Below, piece by piece: positions 36,395 to 46,455 of a DNA stretch of 64,000 nt. Source of the DNA: Agromyces protaetiae (GTDB lineage: Bacteria; Actinomycetota; Actinomycetes; Actinomycetales; Microbacteriaceae). The notes beneath the pieces were generated by a model, which did not search any database, had not been told where the DNA came from, and saw only the letters and a program-made list of their open reading frames with translations. The DNA lies in NCBI RefSeq assembly GCF_004135405.1, contig NZ_CP035491.1, positions 2,480,001 to 2,544,000 of the forward strand, in the 5' to 3' direction. Each line of letters starts with the position of its first letter. The first letter of the stretch is position 1. A program made the position numbers and the translations under genes.

Positions 36395-37017
36395 GTGTCG
36401 AATCGCGCACGCAGCAAGACCCGCCTCTCGCGGTCGCTGGGCATCGCCCTGACCCGAAGGCCGCCCGCATCCTCGAGAAGCGCCCCTACGCTCCCGGTGA
36501 GCACGGCCGCACCAAGCGCAAGCAGGACAGCGACTACGCCGTCCGTCTGCGCGAGAAGCAGCGTCTCCGGGCCCAGTACGGCATCCGCGAGAAGCAGCTC
36601 CGCATCGCCTACAACGAGGCCAAGCGCACCGACGGCCAGACGGGTGAGAACCTCGTCGAGCTCCTCGAGATGCGTCTCGACGCCCTCGTGCTCCGTGCCG
36701 GCTTCGCCCGCACGATCGCGCAGGCCCGCCAGTTCGTCGTGCACCGTCACATCCTCGTCGACGGCAAGATCGTCGACCGCCCCTCGTTCCGCGTGAAGCC
36801 GGGCCAGACCATCGGCGTCAAGCAGCGTTCCGAGGGCACCGAGCCCTTCCAGGTCGCCGCGGCCGGCGGTCACGTCGACGTGCTCCCCAAGACCCCGGGT
36901 TACCTCGAGGTCTCGCTCGACCAGCTCCAGGCGACCCTCGCGCGTCGCCCGAAGCGCGCCGAGGTGCCCGTCACGTGTGACGTGCAGCTCGTCGTCGAGT
37001 ACTACGCCGCTCGCTGA
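36395..37017 (+). pseudogene. rpsD: 30S ribosomal protein S4, frameshifted as read
   Basis: S4 nucleates 30S assembly. From GTG 36395 the frame gives VSNRARSKTRLSRSLGIALT and then breaks; the expected PKAARILEKRPYAPGEHGR continues one frame over and runs cleanly to VVEYYAAR. One C is missing from a CCCC run at 36453-36455. The corrected length is 207 residues. The S4 RNA-binding domain (MRLDALVLRAGFARTIAQAR, RHILVDGKIVDRPS) is intact. rpsD is normally essential and single-copy, so a consensus error is much more likely than a true pseudogene. Confidence 0.93.
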
Positions 37018-37030
37018 CCCTCGGGTCTTC

Positions 37031-37068
37031 GAAGGAGGGGCCGCGGGGGATACCCGCGGCCCCTTCGT
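37031..37068 (+). terminator. rho-independent terminator of rpsD
   Basis: An 11-bp stem, GGGGCCGCGGG / CCCGCGGCCCC, with loop GGATA continues into TTCGTC. It lies 14-20 bp after the rpsD stop. Confidence 0.8.
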
Positions 37069-37143
37069 CATCCCACCACCAATAGACTTGTCGGAGGCAT
37101 CCGGGCGCAAAGCGCCGGGAGCACACGATCAGGGAGCATCCGA

Positions 37144-37335
37144 GTGAAGAGCATTCTGTGGTTCGCCGCGGGCATCGCCGCCGGTTTCGTCGTCGCGCAC
37201 CAGATCAACCGCACCGAGCCCGGGCGCGAGTTCTTCGCCCAGGTCGATGCGAAGGCGCGCGCGTTCGGCCAGGCGATCGCCGAGGGCTACCACGAGCGCG
37301 ACGCCGAACTCCGGGCCGCCGAGTCCGCGAACTGA
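37144..37335 (+). CDS. small membrane-anchored protein upstream of alaS
   Basis: This 63-residue protein has an N-terminal hydrophobic helix (about 4-20, ILWFAAGIAAGFVVAH) and a charged helical tail. The GTG start has AGGGAG 8 nt upstream. I know small proteins of this kind between rpsD and alaS in actinobacteria, but no function. It is probably cotranscribed with alaS, which starts 76 bp downstream. Confidence 0.75.
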   Translation: MKSILWFAAGIAAGFVVAHQINRTEPGREFFAQVDAKARAFGQAIAEGYHERDAELRAAESAN

Positions 37336-37411
37336 GCGACCCCGGGGCATCCCACCGCATTTCGCTGCCCGACCCGACGGGCCGCCGAACCACACGAATC
37401 AGAACGGAACC

Positions 37412-40069
37412 ATGCAGACTGCCGAGATCAGCCGTCGCTACATCGACTACTTCGCCGAGCGCGGTCACACCGTCGTGCCGTCGGCGTCGCTCGTCACCGA
37501 CGACCCGACCCTGCTCTTCACCGTGGCCGGCATGGTGCCCTTCGTCCCCTACCTCACGGGTGTCGTCCCGGCGCCGTTCCCGCGTGCCGTCGACGTGCAG
37601 AAGTGCATCCGCACGAACGACATCGAAGAGGTCGGCAAGACGGCCCGCCACGGCACGTTCTTCCAGATGCTCGGCAACTGGTCCTTCGGCGACTACTTCA
37701 AAGAGGGCGCGATCGAGTACGCGTGGGAGCTCCTGACCAAGTCCGAGGCCGACGGCGGACTCGGCTTCGCCGAGCGCGACCTGTGGGTCACCGTCTACGA
37801 GACCGACGACGAGGCCGCGGCGCTGTGGCAGAAGATCGCGGGCCTGCCCGCCGACCGCATCCAGCGCATGGGCAAGTCCGACAACTACTGGCACACGGGC
37901 CAGCCCGGCCCCGGCGGCCCCTGCTCCGAGATCTACTTCGACCGCGGTCCGAAGTACGGCCAGGAGGGCGGGCCGGCGGTCGACGACAACCGGTTCACCG
38001 AGATCTGGAACCTCGTCTTCATGCAGGAGCTCATCAACAACGTCACGTCGAAGGTCGACTTCGACGTCGTCGGGCCGCTCCCGAAGAAGAACATCGACAC
38101 GGGCATGGGCCTGGAGCGCGTCGCGTTCATCAAGCAGGGCGTCGAGAACATGTACGAGACCGACCAGGTGCGCCCGGTCCTCGACCGTGCCTCCGAACTC
38201 TCGGGCCGCCGCTACGGCGCCGACCACGGCGACGATGTGCGCATGCGCATCATCGCCGACCACATCCGCTCGTCGCTCATGCTCATGAGCGACGGCGTCA
38301 CGCCGTCGAACGAGGGCCGCGGATACATCCTGCGCCGCCTGCTGCGTCGCTCGATCCGTGCGATGCGCCTCCTCGGCGTCGAGGGCCCGACCTTCACCGA
38401 CCTCTTCGCCGCGTCGCGCGACGCCATGAAGTCGGCCTACCCCGAGGTCGAGCACGACTACAGCCGTATCTCGCAGCTCGCGCTCGGCGAAGAAGAGACC
38501 TTCCTCCGCACGCTCGCGGGCGGCACGACGATCCTCGACCTCGCGGTCTCCAAGACCAAGGAGTCGGGCAAGTCCGAGCTTGCGGGCGACACCGCGTTCC
38601 TCCTGCACGACACCTACGGCTTCCCGATCGAGCTCACGCTCGAGATGGCCGAAGAGGCGGGCATCGCGGTCGACCGGGGAGCGTTCGACACGCTCATGTC
38701 CGAGCAGCGCGCGCGTGCGAAGGCCGACGCGAAGTCGAAGAAGAAGGTCCTCGCCGACCTCTCGGTCTACGGCGAGTATCGCGCCAAGGGCGAGACGGTC
38801 TTCACGGGCTACACCGACCTCCAGACCGACTCGTCGGTGCTCGGCATCCTCGTCGACGGCGTGCCCGCGCAGAAGGCGGTCGCCGGCCAGACCGCCGAGG
38901 TCATCCTCGCTGAGACGAGCCTCTACGCCGAGTCGGGCGGCCAGGCCCCCGACCAGGGCAAGATCGTCGGCGACGGGTACGAGCTCGAAGTGCTCGACGT
39001 GCAGAAGCCCGTCAAGGGCCTCATCAGCCACACCGTGAAGGTCACGCGCGGGGAGGTCGGCGTGGGCGTGCCCGCGACGACGCTCGTCGATGAGGACTAC
39101 CGTCGCGGCGCGACGCAGGCGCACTCGGGCACGCACATCGTGCACGCGGCCCTCCGCGAGGTGCTCGGCCCGAACGCCCACCAGTCGGGCTCGTTCAACA
39201 AGGCCGGCTACCTCCGCCTCGACTACGGCTGGAACCAGGCGCTCTCGCCCGAGACCCGCAGCGAGATCGAGGAGATCTCGAACAACGCGATCCGTCAGAA
39301 CCTCGAAGTCGTCACGCGCGAACTGCCGCTCGACGAGGCCAAGGCGCTCGGCGCCATGGCGCTCTTCGGTGAGAAGTACGGCGACGTGGTGCGCGTCGTC
39401 GACATCGGCGGCCCCTGGTCGCGCGAGCTCTGCGCGGGCACGCACGTGTCGACGAGCGCCGAGATCGGCATGATCAACATCGTCGGCGAGTCGTCGGTCG
39501 GCGCATCGAACCGCCGCGTCGAGTCGCTCGTCGGCATCGAGGCGTTCCGGCAGTTCGCGGCCGAGCGCGCGCTCGTCCAGGAGCTCACGCAGAACCTCAA
39601 GACGCGCCCCGACCAGCTCGTCGATCGCATCGGCGAGCTCGTGCAGAACCTGAAGACGGCCGAGAAGAAGATCGCGTCGTACGAGCAGAAGGCCCTGAGC
39701 GACCGCGTGCCCGCGCTCGCGGCGAAGGCCGTTCGCTCGGGCGATGTGCTCGTCGTGGCCGAGTCGGTCGGCCCGCTCGGCTCGGGCGACGAGCTCCGCT
39801 CGCTCGCGACCTCCGTGCGCGGTCAGCTCGGCGACGCCGCGTCGGTCGTGGCACTCGCGGCCGAGGTCGGCGGCAAGCCGATCGCGATCGTCGCGACGTC
39901 GGCTGCGGCGCGCGACACGGGTGCGAACGCGGGCGCGCTCGCGAAGCGCATGGCGGGCGTGCTCGGCGGCGGAGGCGGCGGCAAGCCCGACCTCGCGCAG
40001 GGCGGCGGCAACGACGTGGCGGCCATCCCGGCGGCGCTCGAGGCCGTGCGGGCAGAGCTCGGGCACTGA
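37412..40069 (+). CDS. alaS: alanyl-tRNA synthetase
   Basis: This class II synthetase charges tRNA-Ala and edits mischarged Ser/Gly. It has 885 residues. The N-terminal aminoacylation domain (ISRRYIDYFAERGHTVVPS) leads to an editing domain with the zinc ligands HSGTHIVHAAL and CAGTHVSTS, and a C-terminal DHHA1-type domain ending GGGGGGKPDLAQGGG. The ATG at 37412 matches the family N-terminus. The stop is 2 bp before ruvX. Confidence 0.97.
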   Translation: MQTAEISRRYIDYFAERGHTVVPSASLVTDDPTLLFTVAGMVPFVPYLTGVVPAPFPRAVDVQKCIRTNDIEEVGKTARHGTFFQMLGNWSFGDYFKEGAIEYAWELLTKSEADGGLGFAERDLWVTVYETDDEAAALWQKIAGLPADRIQRMGKSDNYWHTGQPGPGGPCSEIYFDRGPKYGQEGGPAVDDNRFTEIWNLVFMQELINNVTSKVDFDVVGPLPKKNIDTGMGLERVAFIKQGVENMYETDQVRPVLDRASELSGRRYGADHGDDVRMRIIADHIRSSLMLMSDGVTPSNEGRGYILRRLLRRSIRAMRLLGVEGPTFTDLFAASRDAMKSAYPEVEHDYSRISQLALGEEETFLRTLAGGTTILDLAVSKTKESGKSELAGDTAFLLHDTYGFPIELTLEMAEEAGIAVDRGAFDTLMSEQRARAKADAKSKKKVLADLSVYGEYRAKGETVFTGYTDLQTDSSVLGILVDGVPAQKAVAGQTAEVILAETSLYAESGGQAPDQGKIVGDGYELEVLDVQKPVKGLISHTVKVTRGEVGVGVPATTLVDEDYRRGATQAHSGTHIVHAALREVLGPNAHQSGSFNKAGYLRLDYGWNQALSPETRSEIEEISNNAIRQNLEVVTRELPLDEAKALGAMALFGEKYGDVVRVVDIGGPWSRELCAGTHVSTSAEIGMINIVGESSVGASNRRVESLVGIEAFRQFAAERALVQELTQNLKTRPDQLVDRIGELVQNLKTAEKKIASYEQKALSDRVPALAAKAVRSGDVLVVAESVGPLGSGDELRSLATSVRGQLGDAASVVALAAEVGGKPIAIVATSAAARDTGANAGALAKRMAGVLGGGGGGKPDLAQGGGNDVAAIPAALEAVRAELGH

Positions 40070-40071
40070 TC

Positions 40072-40557
40072 ATGCGTTCCGGTGTCCGGCTCGGCGTCGA
40101 CGTCGGTCGGGCGCGGGTCGGCATAGCCCGGAGCGACTCGGGTGCGATCCTCGCGGTTCCCGTCGAGACCGTCGCACGCAGCGCCGAAGGCGATGACGAC
40201 ATCCGTCGCATCCTCGCGATCGCCGACGAGTACGACGCGTTCGAGTTCGTCGTGGGACATCCGCTCTCGCTGTCGGGGGCGGCGACGCCCTCGACCGACG
40301 ACGCCGTCGCCTTCGCGGGTCGACTCGCGGCCGCTGCGGGGGAGCAGCGACCCGTTCGCCTGGTCGACGAGCGCATGTCGACCGTGACGGCGCAGCAGCA
40401 CCTCCGTGCCGCCGGGAAGAAGGCTCGCCAGCAACGTCCCATTGTCGATCAAGCCGCAGCCGTTATCATTCTGCAACATGCACTCGACGCCGAACGTGCG
40501 TCGGGTGCCGCACCCGGACGGGTGCTCACCCCCGACGAAGGGTCCCCATCCCTGTGA
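40072..40557 (+). CDS. ruvX: Holliday junction resolvase-like protein RuvX/YqgF
   Basis: This RNase H-fold nuclease is linked to pre-16S rRNA 5' processing and proposed as a resolvase. It has 161 residues. The family acids are visible: D in LGVDVGRARVGIA, E in VDERMSTVTAQ and D in IVDQAAAVIILQ. ATG start 2 bp after alaS and GTGA overlap with mltG. The alaS-ruvX-mltG-aroE order is typical of actinobacteria. Confidence 0.93.
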   Translation: MRSGVRLGVDVGRARVGIARSDSGAILAVPVETVARSAEGDDDIRRILAIADEYDAFEFVVGHPLSLSGAATPSTDDAVAFAGRLAAAAGEQRPVRLVDERMSTVTAQQHLRAAGKKARQQRPIVDQAAAVIILQHALDAERASGAAPGRVLTPDEGSPSL

Positions 40558-42077
40558 CTCAGTTCCCCTCTGAGCCCCGCGAACCGCAGGACGACCGAGC
40601 GACCTCCGACTGGCACGCGCTGCTGAACGGCGATCTCCGTCGCCGTGCGACCGCGACGCAGACCGGTCCGACCGCGGCCGTGCAGCCGTTGCCGGAGGCG
40701 CCGCAGTCCGGCATGCCCGGCGTCGTGCCTGCGGGCGCGCCCACGGCGTCCACGACCGGACCCTCGGGCCAGCCGATGACCCGGCGCGAGATGCGCGAGG
40801 CCGAGCAGCGGCGCCAGGCCGAAGCCGAGGCCGCCGAGGCGCTCGCGAATGCCTCCACGGGCATCCAGGCACCATCGCCCGACGAGGCGCCCATCGTGCA
40901 TCCCGAGCTCGCGTCGCTCGTCTCGCCCGAAACGGGGCCGGTCGACCCCGCGCGGCCGAGCCGCGCCGATCGGCGCGCGGCCGCGTCATCCGTCTACGAC
41001 CCGCACGAACCCGAGAAGCCGCACAAGCGTCGTGGACCCTGGGGCTGTCTCATCGGCCTGCTCGTCGTCGCAGCGCTCGTCGCGGGCGCGTTCTTCTTCC
41101 TCCAGGGGCCGATCGCGTCGATCATGGCGAAGTTCGAGCCCACGCCCGACTACACGGGCCAGGGGACGGGTGAGGTGCTCTTCCAGGTGCACGAGGGCGA
41201 CAGCGGCGGCACGATCGGCGAGCGGCTCGTCGCCGACGATGTCGTCAAGTCCGAGAAGGCATTCCTCGAGGCGATCGACGCATCGCCGACAGAGGCGGTC
41301 TTCTACCCGGGCGTCTTCAAGCTCGCGTCGCAGATGAGCGCGAAGTCGGCGCTCGCGGCGCTCCTCGACGACTCGAACCGCATGGAGAACACGGTCCTGC
41401 TCCGCGAGGGCATCTGGGCGAAGAACGCCCTGGCCGAGGCATCCGCAGCGCTCAGCATTCCGCTCGAAGACCTGCAGGCGGCCGCCTCGAACCCGCAGGC
41501 GCTCGGGCTCCCTGCGGGGGCGACGAGCGTCGAGGGCTTCCTCTTCCCGGCGACCTACACGTTCAACCCGGGTGTGACCGCGCAAGAGGTCGTGCAGACG
41601 ATGATCGATCGCTCGCTGCAGGAATTCGACGCCGCGGGCGTCGCCCCCGACGACCGGCTGCGGGTCGCGACGATCGCCTCGCTCGTCGAGCGCGAAGGGC
41701 TGCCGCAGGACTTCGGCAAGGTGTCGCGCGTCATCCAGAACCGCCTCGACCAGGGGATGCTCCTGCAGTTCGACTCGACCGTGCACTACGGCATCGGCGA
41801 CGACTCGGTCGTCACGACGACCGACGCCGAGCGTGCCGACGAATCGAACCCGTACAACACGTACGTGCACGCGGGACTCCCGCCGGGGCCGATCGGCAAC
41901 CCGGGTGCCGCGGCCATCGCGGCTGCACTGAACCCCGAAGCGGGCGACTGGCTGTACTTCGTGACCGTCGACCCGTCGACGGGCGAGACGGTGTTCACGA
42001 ACAACATCGACGACCACGAGGCGGCCGCCGAGCGCTTCTACCAGTGGCTCGAAGACCACCCCGACTACGGCAACTGA
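40554..42077 (+). CDS. mltG: endolytic murein transglycosylase
   Basis: MltG cuts nascent glycan strands at the membrane. It has 507 residues. A long Pro/Ala-rich cytoplasmic N-terminus of about 160 residues precedes one membrane helix (about 163-181, CLIGLLVVAALVAGAFFFL). The YceG domain follows, with the catalytic Glu in IASLVEREG and the motif YVHAGLPPGPIGNPG. The cytoplasmic extension is typical of actinobacteria. GTG start overlapping ruvX. Confidence 0.94.
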   Translation: MTQFPSEPREPQDDRATSDWHALLNGDLRRRATATQTGPTAAVQPLPEAPQSGMPGVVPAGAPTASTTGPSGQPMTRREMREAEQRRQAEAEAAEALANASTGIQAPSPDEAPIVHPELASLVSPETGPVDPARPSRADRRAAASSVYDPHEPEKPHKRRGPWGCLIGLLVVAALVAGAFFFLQGPIASIMAKFEPTPDYTGQGTGEVLFQVHEGDSGGTIGERLVADDVVKSEKAFLEAIDASPTEAVFYPGVFKLASQMSAKSALAALLDDSNRMENTVLLREGIWAKNALAEASAALSIPLEDLQAAASNPQALGLPAGATSVEGFLFPATYTFNPGVTAQEVVQTMIDRSLQEFDAAGVAPDDRLRVATIASLVEREGLPQDFGKVSRVIQNRLDQGMLLQFDSTVHYGIGDDSVVTTTDAERADESNPYNTYVHAGLPPGPIGNPGAAAIAAALNPEAGDWLYFVTVDPSTGETVFTNNIDDHEAAAERFYQWLEDHPDYGN

Positions 42078-42081
42078 GCCG

Positions 42082-42930
42082 ATGACGTTCCCCGACCCGC
42101 GCGTGCCGCGGAACCTCGCCGTGCTCGGCTCGCCGATCGCGCACTCGAAGAGTCCGCGGCTGCACGCGGCCGCTTACGCCGTTCTCGGACTGCCGTGGCG
42201 GTACACCGCGATGGAAGCGGTCGGCGCCGATCTGCCCAGGCTCATCGACGGTCTGGATGCCTCGTGGCGCGGCCTTTCGCTCACGATGCCGCTCAAGGTC
42301 GACGTCATCCCGCTCGTCGACGAACTCGATCGCGTCGCAGCCCTCACCGGCGCGGTCAACACCGTGCGGTTCACCGACGACGGTCGGCGCCTCGGCTTCA
42401 ACACCGACGTCGACGGGCTCGCCCGGGCACTCGGCGAGGCCGGCCGCGGTTCCGTCGGCAGGGGAGCACTCGTAGGCGGCGGCGCCACCGCGGCCTCGGC
42501 GCTCGTCGCGCTCGCAGACCTCGGCGCGCGCTCGGTCGACGTGTACGTGCGCACGCCCGCACGGGCGGACTCCCTCGTCGATCTCGGGCGGGAGTGCGGC
42601 ACGGTCGTCGAGGTGCATCCGCTGGAGGGGCTCGTGACTGCGCGCCCGGTCGACGTGGTCGTCGGCGCCCTCGCGGGCGGAGCGGTGATCGACGTCGAGG
42701 CATCCGAGGAGATCCGCCGTGAGTCGCTGCTCTTCGAGGTCGCCTACGATCCGTGGCCGTCGGCGCTCGTGCGCTCGTGGCGCGAGGCGGGCGGCGAGGT
42801 CGTCCACGGGCTCGGGATGCTCCTGCACCAAGCGCTTCTGCAGGTCCGCATCTTCGTGCTGGGGGATCCGTTCGAGGAGCTTCCCGACGAGGCATCCGTG
42901 CTCGCGGCCATGCGCGCGGCGATCGCGTAG
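42082..42930 (+). CDS. aroE: shikimate dehydrogenase
   Basis: AroE reduces 3-dehydroshikimate to shikimate with NADPH. It has 282 residues. The N-terminal substrate domain has LGSPIAHSKSPRLH and the catalytic lysine in LTMPLKVDV; the dinucleotide site is GALVGGGATAASALVAL. The C-terminal GLGMLLHQA motif is also present. It starts 4 bp after mltG and contains three copies of the GGATGCCTC/GAGGCATCC motif, the densest of any gene here. Confidence 0.94.
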   Translation: MTFPDPRVPRNLAVLGSPIAHSKSPRLHAAAYAVLGLPWRYTAMEAVGADLPRLIDGLDASWRGLSLTMPLKVDVIPLVDELDRVAALTGAVNTVRFTDDGRRLGFNTDVDGLARALGEAGRGSVGRGALVGGGATAASALVALADLGARSVDVYVRTPARADSLVDLGRECGTVVEVHPLEGLVTARPVDVVVGALAGGAVIDVEASEEIRRESLLFEVAYDPWPSALVRSWREAGGEVVHGLGMLLHQALLQVRIFVLGDPFEELPDEASVLAAMRAAIA

Positions 42931-42993
42931 CGCGCCGTGACCGCCCGACGTCACGCGTCGGGCGAGCTTCCCACGCTGTGGAAGGATGGAACC

Positions 42994-44205
42994 ATGCTTC
43001 GTTGGCTCACTGCCGGTGAGTCGCACGGCCCCGAACTGGTCGCGATCATCGAGGGTCTCCCCGCCGGCATCCCCGTCTCGCTCGACGCCGTGCGCGCCGA
43101 TCTCGCACGCCGCAAACTCGGCTACGGCCGCGGTGCGCGCATGAAGTTCGAGCAAGACGAACTCGACTTCTCGGGCGGTGTCCGCCACGGTCTCACGATG
43201 GGCGGCCCGGTCGCCCTGCGCGTCGGCAACACCGAATGGCCCAAGTGGGAAGAGGTGATGAGCCCCGAGCCCATCGACCCCGCGAAGCTCGGTCGTGGGC
43301 GCGGCGCACTCCTCACCCGGCCCCGCCCGGGTCACGCCGACCTCGTGGGCATGCAGAAGTACGACTTCGACGAGGCGCGGCCTGTGCTCGAGCGCGCGAG
43401 CGCGCGCGAGACCGCGGCACGCGTCGCCCTCGGTGCCGTCGCACGGGCGTTCCTCGGCGAGCTCGGCATCCGCCTCGTCGCCCACACGCTCTCGATCGGC
43501 CCCGTCCGCGTGCCCGAAGGTTCGCCGCTGCCGACGCCCGACGACGTCGACCGACTCGACGCCGATCCGCTGCGCTGCTTCGACGAGGCCACGTCGGCGC
43601 TCATGGTCGCCGAGATCGACGACGCACACAAGACCGGCGACACCCTCGGAGGCGTCGTCGAGGTGCTCGCCTACGGCCTGCCGCCGGGGCTCGGGTCGTA
43701 CGTCCACTGGGACCGCCGCCTCGATGCGCAGCTGGCGGGCGCGCTCATGGGCATCCAGGCGATCAAGGGCGTCGAAGTCGGCGACGGCTTCCTCACGACG
43801 ACTCGCCGCGGGTCACAGGCGCACGACGAACTGCACTTGGCCGACGGGCAGATCGTGCGCACCAGCGATCGTGCGGGCGGTACCGAGGGCGGCATGTCGA
43901 CGGGCACGGTGCTCCGCGTCCGCGCGGGCATGAAGCCCATCGCCACCGTGCCGCACTCGCTCCCGACGGTCGACGTCGCCACGGGCGAGCCCGCAGCCGC
44001 GCACCACCAGCGCTCCGATGTGTGCGCGGTGCCCGCCGCGGGCGTCGTCGCCGAGGCGATGGTCGCGCTCGTGCTCGCGAACTCGGTGCTCGAGAAGTTC
44101 GGCGGCGACTCGATCGGCGAGACCCGTCGCAACCTCGAGTCTTACCTCGCCGCGATCCCTGAGGCGCTTCGCACGGCGGGCACGGCCGACGTCGACCGTG
44201 TCTGA
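42994..44205 (+). CDS. aroC: chorismate synthase
   Basis: AroC converts EPSP to chorismate using reduced FMN. It has 403 residues. Signatures: [12 protein letters not shown] at the start, [12 protein letters not shown], and the C-terminal [20 protein letters not shown] 42994 follows AAGGA by 7 nt. The stop overlaps the aroK start by 8 bp, so aroC, aroK and aroB are coupled. Confidence 0.96.
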   Translation: MLRWLTAGESHGPELVAIIEGLPAGIPVSLDAVRADLARRKLGYGRGARMKFEQDELDFSGGVRHGLTMGGPVALRVGNTEWPKWEEVMSPEPIDPAKLGRGRGALLTRPRPGHADLVGMQKYDFDEARPVLERASARETAARVALGAVARAFLGELGIRLVAHTLSIGPVRVPEGSPLPTPDDVDRLDADPLRCFDEATSALMVAEIDDAHKTGDTLGGVVEVLAYGLPPGLGSYVHWDRRLDAQLAGALMGIQAIKGVEVGDGFLTTTRRGSQAHDELHLADGQIVRTSDRAGGTEGGMSTGTVLRVRAGMKPIATVPHSLPTVDVATGEPAAAHHQRSDVCAVPAAGVVAEAMVALVLANSVLEKFGGDSIGETRRNLESYLAAIPEALRTAGTADVDRV

Positions 44206-44749
44206 GACGCGGCGCGACCAGGTACCCGGCGCGGTCCGCCCCGCACGCACCGTCGTGCTCATCGGGCCGATGGGCGCAGGCAAGTCGCGGATCGGGCACC
44301 GACTCGCGTCCGAACTCGGCCTGCCGTTCGTCGACACCGACCAGCGGATCGTCGCCGGCCACGGCCCGATCCCCGAGATCTTCGCGCGCGACGGCGAGCA
44401 CGAATTCCGGCGGATCGAGCGCGAGGCGGTCGCCGCGGCGATCCGCGAGCAGGCCGTGGTGGCGCTCGGCGGCGGGGCCGTCCTGCACCCCGACACGCGA
44501 ACCGACCTCGAGACGCTGCAGGCCGTCACGGTCGTGCTTCTGCGTGTGGATGCCGACGCGGTCGAAGCCCGGCTCGCGGGAGGCGGCAGGCCGCTGCTCG
44601 AGCAGGGCGGCATCGAGCGCTGGACGCAGATCCTCGCCGAACGCGAGCCCGTGTACACGGCACTCGCCGACATCGACGTCGACACCTCGCGCCGCCCGGT
44701 CGCGCGGATCGTCGAGGACATCACCGGGCGGTTGGGAGCATCCGAATGA
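44198..44749 (+). CDS. aroK: shikimate kinase
   Basis: AroK phosphorylates shikimate with ATP. It has 183 residues. The Walker A motif GPMGAGKS is at 23-30, the shikimate-binding DTDQRI at about 46-51, EFRRIERE in the middle and the GGGAV strand follows. The GTG at 44198 overlaps the aroC stop, and the stop overlaps the aroB ATG by 4 bp. Confidence 0.95.
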   Translation: MSETRRDQVPGAVRPARTVVLIGPMGAGKSRIGHRLASELGLPFVDTDQRIVAGHGPIPEIFARDGEHEFRRIEREAVAAAIREQAVVALGGGAVLHPDTRTDLETLQAVTVVLLRVDADAVEARLAGGGRPLLEQGGIERWTQILAEREPVYTALADIDVDTSRRPVARIVEDITGRLGASE

Positions 44750-45891
44750 GCGAGGACGCGACGAACGAGGCGCGGGCAGGGTCGAGCCGACTCACGGTCG
44801 AAGGCGAGGGCGCGTCCTCCCGCACCGTCATCCGGGTCGGCTCCGAGACATCCGGCTACGACGTCGTCATCGGCCGCGGCGTCGTCGGCGAACTCGGCGA
44901 CGCGCTCGGCGACGGCGCACGCAAGGTGCTGCTCGTGCACCCGCCGACGCTCGGCGCGAAGGCGACGGCGATCCGCGAGGCGCTCGTCGACCGCTTCGAG
45001 GTGATCCTCGCCGAGATCCCCGACGCCGAGGCGGGCAAGCGCGTCGAGGTCGCGGCGTTCTGCTGGCAGATCCTCGGCCAGGCCGACTTCACACGCACCG
45101 ACGCGATCGTCGGCCTCGGCGGGGGAGCGGCGACCGACGTCGCGGGATTCGTCGCCGCGACGTGGCTCCGCGGAGTGCGCATCGTGCAGGTGCCGACGAC
45201 GGTGCTCGGCATGGTCGACGCGGCCGTCGGCGGCAAGACCGGCATCAACACGAACGAGGGCAAGAACCTCGTCGGGGCGTTCCACGAGCCCGCCGCAGTG
45301 CTGTGCGACCTCGAACTGCTCGACACCCTCCCGAAGAACGAGATCCTCGCCGGCTTCGCCGAGGTCGCGAAAGCGGGGTTCATCCGCTACCCCGAGATCC
45401 TCGACCTCATCGAGGCCGACGTCGACGTCGTGACCGACCCGCAGACGCCCGAGTTCCGGCGCGCGATCGAGCTCGCGATCCTCATGAAAGCAGAGGTCGT
45501 CTCCGAGGACTTCAAAGAGGCGGGCCTGCGCGAGATCCTGAACTACGGGCACACGCTCGGGCACGCCGTCGAACACGCCGAGCGCTACCAGTGGCGTCAC
45601 GGCGCCGCGATCGGCGTCGGGATGGCGTTCGTCGCCGAGCTCGCGCGGCTCTCGGGGCGGCTCTCCGACGAGGTCGCCGACCGCCACAAGCGCGTGCTCG
45701 ACCTGCTGAGCCTGCCGACCAGCTACCCGGCGGGCCGCTGGAACACCCTCCTCGCGACGATGCAGCGCGACAAGAAGGCGCGCGCGGGGCAGTTGCGCTT
45801 CATCGTGCTCGACGACCTCGCGAAGCCCACGGTCATGCACGCGCCCGACACGTCGCTGCTCTTCGCCGCGTACCAAGAGATCGCCTCGTGA
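44746..45891 (+). CDS. aroB: 3-dehydroquinate synthase
   Basis: AroB cyclises DAHP to 3-dehydroquinate using NAD and zinc. It has 381 residues, with about 25 extra Ser/Glu-rich residues before the conserved start ([15 protein letters not shown]). Motifs: [21 protein letters not shown], the substrate loop [20 protein letters not shown], and zinc ligands including [12 protein letters not shown] and [11 protein letters not shown]. Confidence 0.96.
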   Translation: MSEDATNEARAGSSRLTVEGEGASSRTVIRVGSETSGYDVVIGRGVVGELGDALGDGARKVLLVHPPTLGAKATAIREALVDRFEVILAEIPDAEAGKRVEVAAFCWQILGQADFTRTDAIVGLGGGAATDVAGFVAATWLRGVRIVQVPTTVLGMVDAAVGGKTGINTNEGKNLVGAFHEPAAVLCDLELLDTLPKNEILAGFAEVAKAGFIRYPEILDLIEADVDVVTDPQTPEFRRAIELAILMKAEVVSEDFKEAGLREILNYGHTLGHAVEHAERYQWRHGAAIGVGMAFVAELARLSGRLSDEVADRHKRVLDLLSLPTSYPAGRWNTLLATMQRDKKARAGQLRFIVLDDLAKPTVMHAPDTSLLFAAYQEIAS

Positions 45892-45922
45892 GCGGCGACG
45901 GACGTGTCGGATGCCTCGCCGC

Positions 45923-45928
45923 TAGGCT
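45923..45928 (+). promoter_or_regulatory. -10 element of a leaderless promoter for aroQ
   Basis: TAGGCT is followed by six bases and the GTG at 45935, next to a GGATGCCTC copy at 45909-45917. It gives aroQ a transcript separate from aroECKB. Confidence 0.5.
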
Positions 45929-45934
45929 TTCCGC

Positions 45935-46378
45935 GTGACCACGACGATCCTCGTCCTCAACGGACCGAACCTCGGCAGGCTGGGCTCGCGTGAGCCCGAG
46001 GTGTACGGGAGCGACACGCTCGCCGACATCGGCGCGAAGCTCGAGGCATCCGTGCCCGACGACGTCGTGATCGACCTGCGCCAGACCGACGACGAAGGCG
46101 TGCTCATCGGCTGGATCCACGAGGCCGTCGACCGGGGCACGCCCGTCGTGCTCAACCCGGCCGCGTTCACGCACTACAGCTACGGGCTCCGCGACGCTGC
46201 GGCGCTCCTGAAGCAAGCCGGCATCCCGCTCGTCGAAGTGCACCTCTCGAACCCGCACACGCGTGAGACGTTCCGCCACACGAGCGTGATCTCGGGGGTG
46301 GCTTCCGGTGTCATCGCGGGCTTCGGAGCCGAGTCGTACCGCCTCGCGATCGACTGGCTTCTGCGTCCTCACGGCTGA
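45935..46378 (+). CDS. aroQ: 3-dehydroquinate dehydratase, type II
   Basis: AroQ dehydrates 3-dehydroquinate to 3-dehydroshikimate. It has 147 residues, as expected for the dodecameric type II enzyme. Motifs: [18 protein letters not shown] with the catalytic Tyr, NPAAFTHYS and [11 protein letters not shown], which holds the catalytic His region. GTG start with a leaderless-type promoter. Confidence 0.96.
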   Translation: MTTTILVLNGPNLGRLGSREPEVYGSDTLADIGAKLEASVPDDVVIDLRQTDDEGVLIGWIHEAVDRGTPVVLNPAAFTHYSYGLRDAAALLKQAGIPLVEVHLSNPHTRETFRHTSVISGVASGVIAGFGAESYRLAIDWLLRPHG

Positions 46379-46384
46379 GTCGAC

Positions 46385-46390
46385 TACACT
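46385..46390 (+). promoter_or_regulatory. -10 candidate for efp-nusB
   Basis: TACACT lies directly after the aroQ stop and would leave a leader of about 60 nt before the efp ATG. Confidence 0.35.
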
Positions 46391-46455
46391 CGATCAGTCG
46401 CACGCCCTCCGGCGTGCCCGCACGCTTGCACCTCCAACGAACGGAATACCCCTTC

